Origin: Collinsella aerofaciens | GTDB lineage: Bacteria > Actinomycetota > Coriobacteriia > Coriobacteriales > Coriobacteriaceae | NCBI RefSeq assembly: GCF_028207065.1 | Contig: NZ_JAQLFP010000001.1 | Coordinates: 40,077-104,076, forward strand | Direction: 5' to 3' | Length of the DNA stretch: 64,000 nt | Shown here: positions 28,395-36,481 of the stretch, piece by piece | How positions within the stretch are numbered: the first letter of the stretch is position 1 | Layout: every line of letters begins with the position of its first letter | The notes under the pieces: generated by a model | Told to the model about the DNA's origin: nothing | The model's database searches: none | What the model saw: only the letters and a program-made list of their open reading frames with translations | Made by a program: the position numbers and the translations under genes

Positions 28395-29240
28395 GTGTCG
28401 GATCAGACAAAGCAACAAGAAACTCGCAGTCTGCCTGCGACGTTTGCTAAGAACGAATTTGAGAAGGACGCGTTTATCCTTCGTCAGCTGGTTACCAAGG
28501 ATTTTAAGATCAAGTATCGCCGCAGCGTTCTGGGCGTCGCATGGTCGGTGCTCAACCCGCTGCTGATGATGATTGTCATGGCCATCGTGTTCTCGACGAT
28601 TTTTGGCCAGGGCCGCAATGGCTCAATGACGCCCGAGATGTACCCGCTGTACTTGATCGTGGGTAACGTTACCTTTGCCGTCATGTCCGAGTCTACGAAC
28701 CAGGCCCTGACGTCGATCGTGGGTGCTGCCCCTCTACTCAAGAAGGTTAAGGTGCACCGCTGGGTCTTCCCGGTGCAGAAGGTGCTCTTCTCGCTGGTCA
28801 ACTTTGCCTTCTCGCTGGTCGCCGTCGCCATCGTTATGCTGTGGTTCCGCGTTATGCCTTCTTGGCACCTGATTCTGCTGCCGGTTTGCCTGCTGCTGCT
28901 TATGTGCTTCTGCATGGGCCTGGGCATGATGCTCTCCGCCCTTACGGTCTTTTTCCGCGACGTTATGCATCTGTGGAGCGTCGTCATCACGGCGTGGACT
29001 TACATCACGCCTATTTTCTGGACGACCGACTTCGTTGCGCAAATGCCGCATCTCGTGCGCATTCTGGTCTATGCGAACCCCATGTATAACTACCTGCAGT
29101 TTATGCGCGATATCTTCCTGTTCCAGACCACGCCTTCGCTTTTGACGTTTGGTATGTGCGTCGCTTGGGCGGTTCTTGCGCTTGTTATTGGCTACACCGT
29201 GTTCCATAAGTCCGAGCGCAAATTTATCCTCTACATCTAA
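28395..29240 (+). CDS. Polysaccharide/teichoic acid ABC transporter permease (TagG/Wzm-like)
   Basis: 281 residues from GTG 28395, with AAGGAG at 28381-28386; the longer frame to 28362 lacks this support. The N-terminal amphipathic region FILRQLVTKDFKIKYRRSVLGV and the six hydrophobic helices are those of ABC-2 glycan exporters, including PIFWTTDFV in the second half. It forms the channel that moves a completed lipid-linked polymer across the membrane. The ATPase gene follows 11 bases after its stop. Confidence 0.9.
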   Translation: MSDQTKQQETRSLPATFAKNEFEKDAFILRQLVTKDFKIKYRRSVLGVAWSVLNPLLMMIVMAIVFSTIFGQGRNGSMTPEMYPLYLIVGNVTFAVMSESTNQALTSIVGAAPLLKKVKVHRWVFPVQKVLFSLVNFAFSLVAVAIVMLWFRVMPSWHLILLPVCLLLLMCFCMGLGMMLSALTVFFRDVMHLWSVVITAWTYITPIFWTTDFVAQMPHLVRILVYANPMYNYLQFMRDIFLFQTTPSLLTFGMCVAWAVLALVIGYTVFHKSERKFILYI

Positions 29241-29251
29241 GGAGTGCTGTG

Positions 29252-30019
29252 ATGACTGAATCTGTTGTTGATTACAGCGAGCAGCCTCTGGCTGTCGAGG
29301 TCGACGACGTTACCATGATCTTTAACATGGCGTCTGAGTCGCTGACCAACCTCAAGGAGTACTTCATCAAGCTTGCCAAGCACGAGCTGTTCTTTGAGGA
29401 GTTTAGGGCGCTCAAGCATATCTCGTTTGATATTCATCGTGGCGAAGTTGTCGGTCTGGTTGGCACCAATGGTTCCGGTAAGTCTACGATGCTCAAGATT
29501 ATCGCTGGCGTGCTTGAGCCCAGTGAGGGTAGCGTTAAGGTGCACGGTAACATCGCGCCGCTGATTGAGCTTGGTGCCGGCTTTGACCCCGAGCTGACCG
29601 CCCGCGAGAACATCTATCTGAACGGCGCCCTGCTCGGCTATACCAAGGAGTTCATCGACGCCAACTTTGACGGCATTATCGAGTTCGCTGAGCTTCAGAA
29701 CTTTGTCGACATGCCGCTTAAGAACTTCTCCTCGGGCATGGTTGCGCGTATTGCCTTTGCAATCGCGACGATTACCGAGCCCGATATTCTGATCGTTGAC
29801 GAGACGCTGTCCGTCGGTGATGTGTTCTTCCAGCAGAAGTGCGAGGCCCGCATCCAGCACTTTATCCAGAGCGGCGACGTGACGGTTCTGTTCGTTTCGC
29901 ACTCCATGGAGCAGGTTGAACGCATCTGCCAGCGTGCCGTTTGGATTGAGAAGGGTGACCTTCGCATGGACGGCCCGGTCGATGAGGTCTGCAAGGCGTA
30001 CCGCGAGCAGTTCAACTAG
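29252..30019 (+). CDS. Polysaccharide/teichoic acid ABC transporter ATP-binding protein (TagH/Wzt-like)
   Basis: 255 residues from ATG 29252 with GGAG at 29241-29244. Walker A is GTNGSGKSTMLKI, the signature FSSGMVARIAFAI and Walker B ILIVDETLSVGD; the extended loop before Walker A (FRALKHISFDIHRGEVV) is typical of the Wzt/TagH group. There is no C-terminal carbohydrate-binding domain, so the substrate is probably not selected by end-capping. It pairs with the permease just upstream and closes the surface glycan locus. Confidence 0.92.
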   Translation: MTESVVDYSEQPLAVEVDDVTMIFNMASESLTNLKEYFIKLAKHELFFEEFRALKHISFDIHRGEVVGLVGTNGSGKSTMLKIIAGVLEPSEGSVKVHGNIAPLIELGAGFDPELTARENIYLNGALLGYTKEFIDANFDGIIEFAELQNFVDMPLKNFSSGMVARIAFAIATITEPDILIVDETLSVGDVFFQQKCEARIQHFIQSGDVTVLFVSHSMEQVERICQRAVWIEKGDLRMDGPVDEVCKAYREQFN

Positions 30020-30073
30020 GTTATAATTACTTGCGCCTGACAGGCTTGCGCTTGCTTGGGCGTGCGGTTATAT

Positions 30074-30150
30074 GCTCCATTAGCTCAGTTGGATAGAGCA
30101 GGGGACTTCTAATCCCAAGGTCGACGGTTCGAATCCGCCATGGAGCACCA
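30074..30150 (+). tRNA. tRNA-Arg (anticodon TCT)
   Basis: Acceptor GCTCCAT pairs with ATGGAGC, the D-loop TAGCTCAGTTGGATAGAGC and T-arm CGACGGTTCGAATCCGCC are standard, and CCA is encoded. The anticodon loop CTTCTAA gives TCT, reading AGA. It follows the ABC exporter operon by 54 bases. Confidence 0.95.
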
Positions 30151-30164
30151 TCGTTTATTAAGCG

Positions 30165-30193
30165 CGGACCGCTTGGTGGTCCGGGCTTTTTTC
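30165..30193 (+). terminator. Intrinsic terminator after tRNA-Arg(TCT)
   Basis: CGGACC and GGTCCG pair around a 7-base loop, followed by GGC and six Ts. Confidence 0.8.
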
Positions 30194-30215
30194 GTCTTGC
30201 TGATGTGGATTGGCC

Positions 30216-30249
30216 TTTCAGCGACTCCAACGCATGGGCGTAGCCTTGG
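30216..30249 (-). pseudogene. Relic of the 3' end of aroQ
   Basis: These 34 bases match 32448-32481, inside the C-terminal codons of the intact aroQ, with four mismatches by eye and in the same orientation. On the minus strand they still read QGYAHALESLKG (intact gene: QGYAHALELLKE). The rest of the gene is gone and IS256-type sequence begins almost at once to the right. Likely a leftover from duplication or rearrangement before or with the insertion. Confidence 0.6.
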
Positions 30250-30253
30250 TTTT

Positions 30254-31735
30254 GATCGCGTCGAAAATGTTGGTGTAAGGGTGGCTCCCTAGCGTCCCTT
30301 TAACGAAGAGCGGCCTTCGTCCTAGAATCTGAAATCACCACAACAACAGGTTCTAGGAAAGGACGAAGACCGCTATGGAAATCTTATCAGACCCGACGCC
30401 GGACATGCTCGCCATGCCGCGGTTCGACGATGGCGCCATCGACATGCGGGAGCTGCTCAGGCGCCTCGCCGAGCAGGTCGTGAACGCCGTGATGGACGCC
30501 GAGGCCGACCAGCTGTGCGGAGGCGGGGCGAACAGCCGCAACGGCTACCGGGAGCGCGGCCTCGCCACCTGCGTCGGCACGCTGACGCTGCGCATCCCGA
30601 AGCTCCGCACCGGCAGCTTCTTCCCCGACGACGTGATCGAGCGCTACCAGCGCGCGGACCGCGCCCTCGTGGCCGCCGTCGCCGAGATGTACGCCACCGG
30701 CACGAGCACCCGCAAGGTGCGGCGCGTCGCGGAGAAGATGGGCGTGTCCAGGCTCTCCAAGGACCAGGTGAGCGCCATCGCGTCGAGCCTTGACGCCGAC
30801 ATCGAGGAGCTCTGCGCGAGGCCCCTCGACGGCTCGCCGGTGCCCTACGTCTGGCTCGACGCCACCTACGTCAAGTGCCGCCGCGGGGGCCGCGTGGCCT
30901 CCACGGCCGTCGTCACGGCCATCGGCTGCGACGCGGGCGGCCGGGGGCGCGTGCTGGGCGTCGGCGTGGTGGACACGGAGTCGTACGACTCGTGGCTGGC
31001 CTTCCTCAGGAAGATCCGCGACCGCGGCGTCTCCGGCGTGGAGCTCGTCGTCTCCGACGCGCACGCGGGCCTCGTCGCGGCCGCGGCGGAGGTCTTCCAG
31101 GGGGCGGCATGGCAGCGCTGCGCCGTCCACCTCATGCGCGACTGCATGCGCGAGGCGGGCTCCTGGCAGCTCAGGCGCCGCGTGGGCAGGATCGTCTCGC
31201 AGGTGTTCCGCGGGCGCGACGCCGCCACCGTGACCGCCATGTACCACGTGGCGTGCGACATGCTGGAGGGGTGCTGCCCGAGGGCGGCGGCGATCCTCGA
31301 GGAGGCCGAGCCGGACGCCCTGGCATACCTCGACTTCCCGCCGTCGCACTGGAAGCGCCTGCGCACCAACAACGTCCAGGAGCGGACGAACCGCGAGATA
31401 AAGCGCAGGTCGAGGGTGGTGCAGGCGTTCCCCTCGACGGCGTCGCTGGTGCGGCTCGCGGGCGCGGTCATGTGCGAGCAGGACGAGGCATGGCAGGAGT
31501 CCAGGTACTTCTCGGAGGCAAAGATGAGGGAGCTCTACGACGAGGGCCGCACGCGCGGGCTCGACGGGACGGTCGACTGGTCGCGGCTGGAGGCCGAGGC
31601 CAGGAAGATGATCGAATCCGGCCTCGAGCTTGCGGACAGGATCGAGGCGGCATAGGATATCAACCGTATTCCAGGTTCCTGGACGCCGGGCCGACTCGCT
31701 TCGGATCGGACGCTACGCCAACTTTCTCGACACTA
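30254..31735 (+). mobile_element. IS256-family insertion sequence
   Basis: About 1.48 kb. Imperfect terminal inverted repeats, roughly 30258-30277 and 31714-31733, share GTCGA and GTTGG-GTA blocks (about 16 of 21 positions by eye). CCTTGGTTTT occurs just outside both ends (30244-30253 and 31736-31745), a candidate target duplication, close to the 8-9 bases usual for the family. Exact ends are uncertain by a few bases. It is much richer in GC than the flanking DNA and carries a single transposase gene, apparently intact. Confidence 0.75.
30375..31655 (+). CDS. IS256-family (Mutator-type) transposase
   Basis: 426 residues, about the usual length for IS256 transposases (around 400). The DDE residues are apparent: D162 in LDATYVK, D228 in SDAHAGL and E336 in NNVQERTNREIKRR, with the W-rich C-H region WQRCAVHLMRD characteristic of the Mutator type. 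Start ATG 30375 is preceded by AAAGGA at 30358-30363. No stop or frameshift is seen, so it may be active. The insertion lies between tRNA-Arg and the orphan DUF4869 gene. Confidence 0.92.
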   Translation: MEILSDPTPDMLAMPRFDDGAIDMRELLRRLAEQVVNAVMDAEADQLCGGGANSRNGYRERGLATCVGTLTLRIPKLRTGSFFPDDVIERYQRADRALVAAVAEMYATGTSTRKVRRVAEKMGVSRLSKDQVSAIASSLDADIEELCARPLDGSPVPYVWLDATYVKCRRGGRVASTAVVTAIGCDAGGRGRVLGVGVVDTESYDSWLAFLRKIRDRGVSGVELVVSDAHAGLVAAAAEVFQGAAWQRCAVHLMRDCMREAGSWQLRRRVGRIVSQVFRGRDAATVTAMYHVACDMLEGCCPRAAAILEEAEPDALAYLDFPPSHWKRLRTNNVQERTNREIKRRSRVVQAFPSTASLVRLAGAVMCEQDEAWQESRYFSEAKMRELYDEGRTRGLDGTVDWSRLEAEARKMIESGLELADRIEAA

Positions 31736-31830
31736 CCTTGGTTTTAAACGTTTTGCGTGGCTTACTGCTCTGCCCTCGAACACTCCGATAAGTCTTTCGC
31801 AACCGCATTCCGCGATTACGGCAATAGAAC

Positions 31831-32298
31831 TTAGTGCGGCATTCTAGTCGCATCTTCAACATCCAGAAAATCATTCGTGGCGCCAACAAACTCCTGCATG
31901 TTCCTGACGATGCGGCTATCGTTATCGATGCGAATCTCAAAACGCTTCCAGGGGAATTTCATGATGTGATAAAGGGTTACCAGCACGTCTTGCTCTTTGC
32001 CAATCTTGAGCAGCCAACGGGCGCAGTTGTCTCCGCAGGTGGAAGCATTAAATACCATGTCGGGGAGATTGCGTACCAGCAGCAACGTCTTGACACCGCC
32101 AGAAAGCTCGAGTGGCGTAATCGAGCCAAGCTGCTTGCTGATGATGTTGTGGGGGCCGATGAGCTCTGAACCGTCAACACCTTTAATCATCTGTGCAGCC
32201 ATGGGATCTTCGAACCATGAATCCAGGTACGAGTTCCTAAAGTAGGTCTTGGTATCGTAGATGGAACCGGGGTAATCCCCCAGGTGAATGCTCAGCAT
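31831..32298 (-). CDS. DUF4869-like protein, copy B (orphan)
   Basis: 155 residues from ATG 32298. A ribosome-site-like TGGAG lies 6-10 bases upstream and a -10 box TATAAT on the minus strand at 32335-32330. It keeps the blocks LSGGVKTLLL and FNASTCGDNCA and about half of all residues of copy A at 18293-18730; the C-terminus is about ten residues longer. Downstream on the same strand, where copy A has its ATPase partner, there are only about 95 bases before the insertion sequence, so the partner is missing here. It could act with the ATPase of the other locus. Function unknown. Confidence 0.7.
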   Translation of the reverse strand: MLSIHLGDYPGSIYDTKTYFRNSYLDSWFEDPMAAQMIKGVDGSELIGPHNIISKQLGSITPLELSGGVKTLLLVRNLPDMVFNASTCGDNCARWLLKIGKEQDVLVTLYHIMKFPWKRFEIRIDNDSRIVRNMQEFVGATNDFLDVEDATRMPH

Positions 32299-32340
32299 GT
32301 GGGTCTCCAGACGTTGTGTGACTGCAACGATTATATGCCA

Positions 32341-32380
32341 GTAATAAAATGCCGGCAGCAGCGAGGTCGCTGCTGCCGGC
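32341..32380 (-). terminator. Intrinsic terminator of aroQ
   Basis: A 14-base perfect arm pair (32351-32364 and 32367-32380) followed on the minus strand by ATTTTATTA. It ends the aromatic operon before the orphan DUF4869 gene. Confidence 0.8.
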
Positions 32381-32429
32381 GCTGGGGTTGTGTTCGTGTG
32401 AATCGGTGTTAATGAATCGATCCGCGAGG

Positions 32430-32867
32430 CTACTTATCGAGATGCTCTTTCAGCAGCTCCAACGCGTGGGCGTAGCCCTGGAGGCCCTCGCCGGTGATGG
32501 TGGCGAAGCAGGCTAGGCGTGCATAGCTCACCTGGCGGAAGTCCTCGCGCGTCTCTACGGCGCTGATGTGGACCTCCACGGCCGGGATAGCGACGGCCTT
32601 GAGGGCGTCCAAAATCGCGACGCTCGTATGCGTGTAGGCGGCCGGGTTGATGACGATGCCGTCGACCTTGCCGTAGGCCTCCTGGATCTTGTCGACGATG
32701 CTGCCCTCGTGGTTGGACTGGAAAACCTCGACCTCGTCGAAGCCCTGTGCGGCGCCTGCTTCCTGGCAGATCTGCACTAAGCGGTCGTAGTTGTCGCTGC
32801 CATAGATGCCCGGCTCGCGAATGCCGAGCATGTTGAGGTTGGGGCCGTTGATGACGAGTGCTTTCAT
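32430..32867 (-). CDS. aroQ: 3-dehydroquinate dehydratase, type II
   Basis: 145 residues from ATG 32867 (KALVINGPNLNMLG), with AAAGGAAG upstream on the minus strand; the longer frame is spurious. Type II features: NGPNLNMLGIREPGIYG, QSNHEGSIVDKIQEA, INPAAYTHTSVAI and VEVHISAVETREDFR. It makes 3-dehydroshikimate, shikimate pathway step three. The usual catalytic Tyr region is GIREPGIYG. It is the last gene of the aromatic operon, set apart from aroEK by a strong hairpin, so it may be expressed less or separately. Confidence 0.95.
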   Translation of the reverse strand: MKALVINGPNLNMLGIREPGIYGSDNYDRLVQICQEAGAAQGFDEVEVFQSNHEGSIVDKIQEAYGKVDGIVINPAAYTHTSVAILDALKAVAIPAVEVHISAVETREDFRQVSYARLACFATITGEGLQGYAHALELLKEHLDK

Positions 32868-32888
32868 GGTTGCTTCCTTTGCGATTGG

Positions 32889-32929
32889 AAAACCACCACA
32901 AAGGCGCCTGTCCCCTTTGTGGTGGTTTT
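32889..32929 (-). terminator. Strong hairpin between aroEK and aroQ
   Basis: Perfect 16-base arms 32889-32904 and 32914-32929 (AAAACCACCACAAAGG and its complement) around a 9-base loop. On the minus strand the hairpin ends in TTTT, so it could be a terminator with partial read-through, or an mRNA processing or stability element. Confidence 0.65.
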
Positions 32930-32931
32930 GG

Positions 32932-34182
32932 TTAGAGAGCGGGTGGGAGAGTGTCGAGGAGGGCTTGGGCGGTGTTGGCGGCGCAATCGCGCGAGTCGAT
33001 GATGTAGTCGGCCCAGGCGCGGTAGCGCGGCATGCGCTGCTCGGCCAGCTTATCGATGCCGTCGCGTGCGGTGATGGGGCGGCCCTTGTGTGCGAGCTCA
33101 TCGAGCTTACGGTTGAGCATCACGATCTGGCTGTTCTGGTGCAGCAGCGGATAGTTATCGTCGCGCGTGACCACGCCACCGCCGGTGGAGAGCACCAGGC
33201 CACTGCGCTTGGAGATGTCGGACAGCGCCACCGTCTCCTGCTCGCGGAAGGCCGCCTCGCCGCGCTCGACGATAAAGTCGGCGCAGGGCATGCCCAAGCG
33301 TTCTTCGAGGGCGCGGTCCAGGTCGATATGCTCGCGTCCCGTGAGCAGGGCAATCTGCTCACCCACGCGGGTCTTGCCCGAGCCCGGCATGCCGATCAGC
33401 GCGATGTTCTGTTCGCGGCGCGACAAGCGCTCCGTTACGTCCAGGATGCGCTCACGCGGGGTGACCTGGCCGGTATAGCGCTCAACGGCTTGCGCCGCCT
33501 GGGCCACGAGCATGAGCAGGCCGCCGATGCAGGGGATGTCGCGGCGCTCGGCCTCGAGCATCAGGCCCGTACGGGCAGGGTTGTAGACAATGTCGATAAC
33601 GCCTTCGAGCGCATCGAGCCCTTCGAGCGTGCAGGGGGCGTCGGGGCAGTGGGGGAACATGCCGGCGGGCGTGCAGTTGACGAGCAGGGCGGCGTCGGAC
33701 TGCTGCGCGATGTTGTCGTAGTTGACTTCGCTCGTGCGGCCGACCGGCACGACGATGGCGCCCAGGTCGCCGAGCACCATGCTGGCAGTGGTGCCGGCGC
33801 CACCGGTGGCACCGAGCACGAGGGCCATCTTGCCGGCGACCTCAACGCCTAGCTCCTCGACTAGGCACTGAAAGCCGAAGTAGTCGGTGTTGTCGCCGCG
33901 CAGGCGGCCGTCGGGCAGGCGCGTGATGGTGTTGACGTTTCCCATACGCTCGGCGAGTGGACTCAGCTCGTCCAGGTATTCCATGACGGCGCGCTTGTAG
34001 GGGATGGTCACGTTGGTGCCCTCCCATTCGTCACCCGTCATAAAAGCCTGGAGGTCCTCGGGCTCGCGCTCAAAACGCACATACTCTAGCCCCGCGAGCT
34101 CCTTGTAGATGGTCGGGGTGTAGCTGTGGCCCAGCACGCGGCCCAGCACGCCGTAGGGGCGGGTTGCGGCGACATCGGTCAT
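32932..34182 (-). CDS. aroEK: Fused shikimate dehydrogenase / shikimate kinase
   Basis: 416 residues. Residues ~1-245 are an AroE-type dehydrogenase: GRVLGHSYTPTIYKEL near the N-terminus, NVTIPYKRAVMEYLDE, DNTDYFGF and the Rossmann motif LGATGGAGTTASMVL. Residues ~250-416 are a shikimate kinase: P-loop IALIGMPGSGKTRVGEQIA, IDLDRALEERLG, and LSTGGGVVTR. Two pathway steps (dehydroshikimate to shikimate to shikimate-3-phosphate) sit on one chain. Its ATG at 34182 abuts the stop of pheA. The AroE active-site strand is slightly unusual (GHSYTP where S-LSP is common). Confidence 0.9.
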   Translation of the reverse strand: MTDVAATRPYGVLGRVLGHSYTPTIYKELAGLEYVRFEREPEDLQAFMTGDEWEGTNVTIPYKRAVMEYLDELSPLAERMGNVNTITRLPDGRLRGDNTDYFGFQCLVEELGVEVAGKMALVLGATGGAGTTASMVLGDLGAIVVPVGRTSEVNYDNIAQQSDAALLVNCTPAGMFPHCPDAPCTLEGLDALEGVIDIVYNPARTGLMLEAERRDIPCIGGLLMLVAQAAQAVERYTGQVTPRERILDVTERLSRREQNIALIGMPGSGKTRVGEQIALLTGREHIDLDRALEERLGMPCADFIVERGEAAFREQETVALSDISKRSGLVLSTGGGVVTRDDNYPLLHQNSQIVMLNRKLDELAHKGRPITARDGIDKLAEQRMPRYRAWADYIIDSRDCAANTAQALLDTLPPAL

Positions 34183-35328
34183 CTAGAGCACCTCCGTGTA
34201 ACTGCCAAAGTAGGTGAAGCTCTCGCACACGTCATCGATGGAGTCGAGCAAGTCGTCGAGGGCCTTGCTACCAAAGGGGCAGTCCAGGTCAAAGTAGAAC
34301 ATAAACTCAAAGTCGTGCCCGGGGATGGGACGGCTCTCGAGCTTGATGAGGTTGATATTGAGCGCGTAGAAACGCTCGAGTACGCGATAGAGCGCGCCCG
34401 GCTCGTTGGCCGTGGTAATCATAAGCGAGGTGCGGTTGGCACCGGGGTAGACGCGTGGCTCGCGGCTGATGACGACAAAGCGCGTGTAGTTGTTGTCCGA
34501 GTCCTGGATGTTGGGCTCCAGCACCTCCAGACCATAGAGTGCCGCGCAGCTGCGCGATGCGATGGCGGCAACATCGGTGCGCTCGGAGCTGGCGACCATC
34601 TCGGCCGACATGGCGGTGTTGGGGTACTTGGTGGCGTGCAGGCCGTGCGCCTCGATAAAGCTAGCGCACTGCGCGATGGCCTGACCGTGGCTGTAGACCT
34701 CGCGTATGCCCGCGAGCTTGGTGCCGGGCTTGACGAGCAAGTTGTGGTCGATCTTGAGGCGCAGCGAGCGCACGATATGGAAGTCGAACTGGGCGAGCAG
34801 GTCGTAGACGGCGTTGACCGAGCCGGCGGTGGAGTTCTCGATGGGCAGCACGCCAAACTCGCAGAAGCCGTCGCGCACGGCGCGCATGACGCCTTCGAAG
34901 GTCTCGAAAAACGCAATGTCGGGCACATCGAAGAGCTTGCACGCGGCGATCTGGCTATAGGCACCTTCCACGCCCTGGCAGGCGACGGTAGCCGTCTGGG
35001 GGAAGGGCGTGTCAAAGGCCACGGCCGTGGCGTGGGCCTTTTGTGAGACGGTGATGCCCTTGAGCTCGTTGATGTAGCGCTGCTGCTCGGCCTTGCTCAT
35101 GCTCATGAGGAGGCGGAACAGGGTGATGGTCTGCGCCTCGTAGCGCTCGGGCGCGCGGCTGGCAAGGTTGTTGAGCTTGGAGCGCTCACGGGCGGGGTCG
35201 AAGACGGCCTTGCCCATCTCGATTTTTGACTTGGCGACCTCGGTGGCAATGTCCATGCGCTCGACAAAACTGTTGAGGAGCGTGGTATCGATGCCATCGA
35301 TGGTCTTGCGGATGTCAGCAAGGTCCAT
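34183..35328 (-). CDS. pheA: Bifunctional chorismate mutase / prephenate dehydratase (P-protein)
   Basis: 381 residues from ATG 35328 (MDLADIRKTIDGID), preceded by AAAGGGG. Residues 1-90 are an AroQ-class chorismate mutase. Residues ~100-280 are the dehydratase: CQGVEGAYSQIA, FGVLPIENSTAGSV, and DNNYTRFVVISRE with the conserved TRF. The C-terminal ACT domain (TSLMITTANEPGALYRVL; IKLESRPIPGHDFEFMFY with the ESRP motif) is the usual phenylalanine-binding control domain. It drives chorismate to phenylpyruvate. Flanked closely by aroC (54 bases) and aroEK (no gap). Confidence 0.95.
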   Translation of the reverse strand: MDLADIRKTIDGIDTTLLNSFVERMDIATEVAKSKIEMGKAVFDPARERSKLNNLASRAPERYEAQTITLFRLLMSMSKAEQQRYINELKGITVSQKAHATAVAFDTPFPQTATVACQGVEGAYSQIAACKLFDVPDIAFFETFEGVMRAVRDGFCEFGVLPIENSTAGSVNAVYDLLAQFDFHIVRSLRLKIDHNLLVKPGTKLAGIREVYSHGQAIAQCASFIEAHGLHATKYPNTAMSAEMVASSERTDVAAIASRSCAALYGLEVLEPNIQDSDNNYTRFVVISREPRVYPGANRTSLMITTANEPGALYRVLERFYALNINLIKLESRPIPGHDFEFMFYFDLDCPFGSKALDDLLDSIDDVCESFTYFGSYTEVL

Positions 35329-35382
35329 AGGGACCCCTTTCACTGGGTGGGCGTGGGGGCTGGAGTTGGCCCCCGGAGATTT

Positions 35383-36480
35383 TTAGCGCTGGGCGGCGTC
35401 TTCTAGGAAGGCGTCCCAGATGGCCAGCGCTGCGGCTGCTTCGGCTACGGGGACAGCGCGCGGGACGATGCAGGGATCGTGGCGGCCGTGGACCGAGAGC
35501 TCGGCATTTTCCATAGCGTCCATGTCCACCGTCTGCTGCTCGCGGCCAATGGAGGGCGTCGGCTTTACGGCCATGCGCCACATGACGGGCGCGCCGGTCG
35601 AAATACCGCCCAGGATGCCGCCGGCGTTGTTGGACTCGACCTCGATCTCGCCGGTCTCGGCATCGATGCGATACGGATCATTGTTCTCGCTGCCGCGCAT
35701 GGCGGCCACGGCAAAGCCCATGCCAAACTCCACGCCCTTTACGGCTGGAATGCCAAACGCGATTTGCGCGATGCGGTTCTCGATGCCGTCGAACATGGGG
35801 TCGCCGATGCCGGCGGGAAGCCCATAGATGCCACATTCCACGATGCCGCCGATGCTGTCGAGCTCGTCGCGCGCGGCCAGAATCTCCTCGCGCATGCGAC
35901 CCGCGGCTGCGGCATCGATGCAGGGCAGGTCGTTGGTAAGGATCGCCTTGCGGTCGGCCTCGCGATAGACCATGTCGTCCATGGGCAGGTCGGAGATGCC
36001 GCCGATCTGCGCGACGTGCGCCATCACGTTAATGCCGCGGGCCTCGAGTGCCTGCAGCGCAATGCCGCCGGCGATGCACAGGGGTGCCGTTAGGCGGCCG
36101 GAGAAATGCCCGCCACCGGCGACATCGTGCATGTTGTGATACTTCACGCGCGCAGGGAAGTCCGCATGTCCGGGGCGGGGCTTGCGGCGCAGCTCGGAGT
36201 AATCCTTGGAGCGCGTGTTAGTGTTCTCGATAATCGCCGCGACGGGCGCGCCGGTGGTGTGTCCGTCGACCACACCGGCGATGATGTGCACGGCGTCGGC
36301 CTCGCGGCGTTTGGTCGCGGTCTCGTCGCGACCGGGGGCACGACGGTCGAGGAAGGCCTGCAGCTGCTCCTGGTCAACAGCGATGCCCGCCGGAATGCCA
36401 TCGAGGGAGCAGCCGATGGCGGGGGAGTGCGACTGGCCGAAGATGCTTAAGTGCAAGACGTTGCCAAAGGTCGAGGACAT
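35383..36480 (-). CDS. aroC: Chorismate synthase
   Basis: 365 residues. Typical features: FGQSHSPAIGCSLDGIPAGI near the N-terminus, RPGHADFPARVKYH, AGGGHFSGRLTAPL, and EVESNNAGGILGGISTG. It uses reduced flavin to make chorismate from EPSP. The start ATG at 36480 lies one base before the aroA stop end (36482), so they are coupled. Length is normal for the family, and no break is seen. Confidence 0.96.
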   Translation of the reverse strand: MSSTFGNVLHLSIFGQSHSPAIGCSLDGIPAGIAVDQEQLQAFLDRRAPGRDETATKRREADAVHIIAGVVDGHTTGAPVAAIIENTNTRSKDYSELRRKPRPGHADFPARVKYHNMHDVAGGGHFSGRLTAPLCIAGGIALQALEARGINVMAHVAQIGGISDLPMDDMVYREADRKAILTNDLPCIDAAAAGRMREEILAARDELDSIGGIVECGIYGLPAGIGDPMFDGIENRIAQIAFGIPAVKGVEFGMGFAVAAMRGSENNDPYRIDAETGEIEVESNNAGGILGGISTGAPVMWRMAVKPTPSIGREQQTVDMDAMENAELSVHGRHDPCIVPRAVPVAEAAAALAIWDAFLEDAAQR

Positions 36481-36481
36481 G

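Noticed and set aside
31737-31830. Short open minus-strand frame between the insertion sequence and the orphan DUF4869 gene
   Set aside because: About 30 codons, no start and no similarity to the ATPase partner; it may be a relic but cannot be supported.
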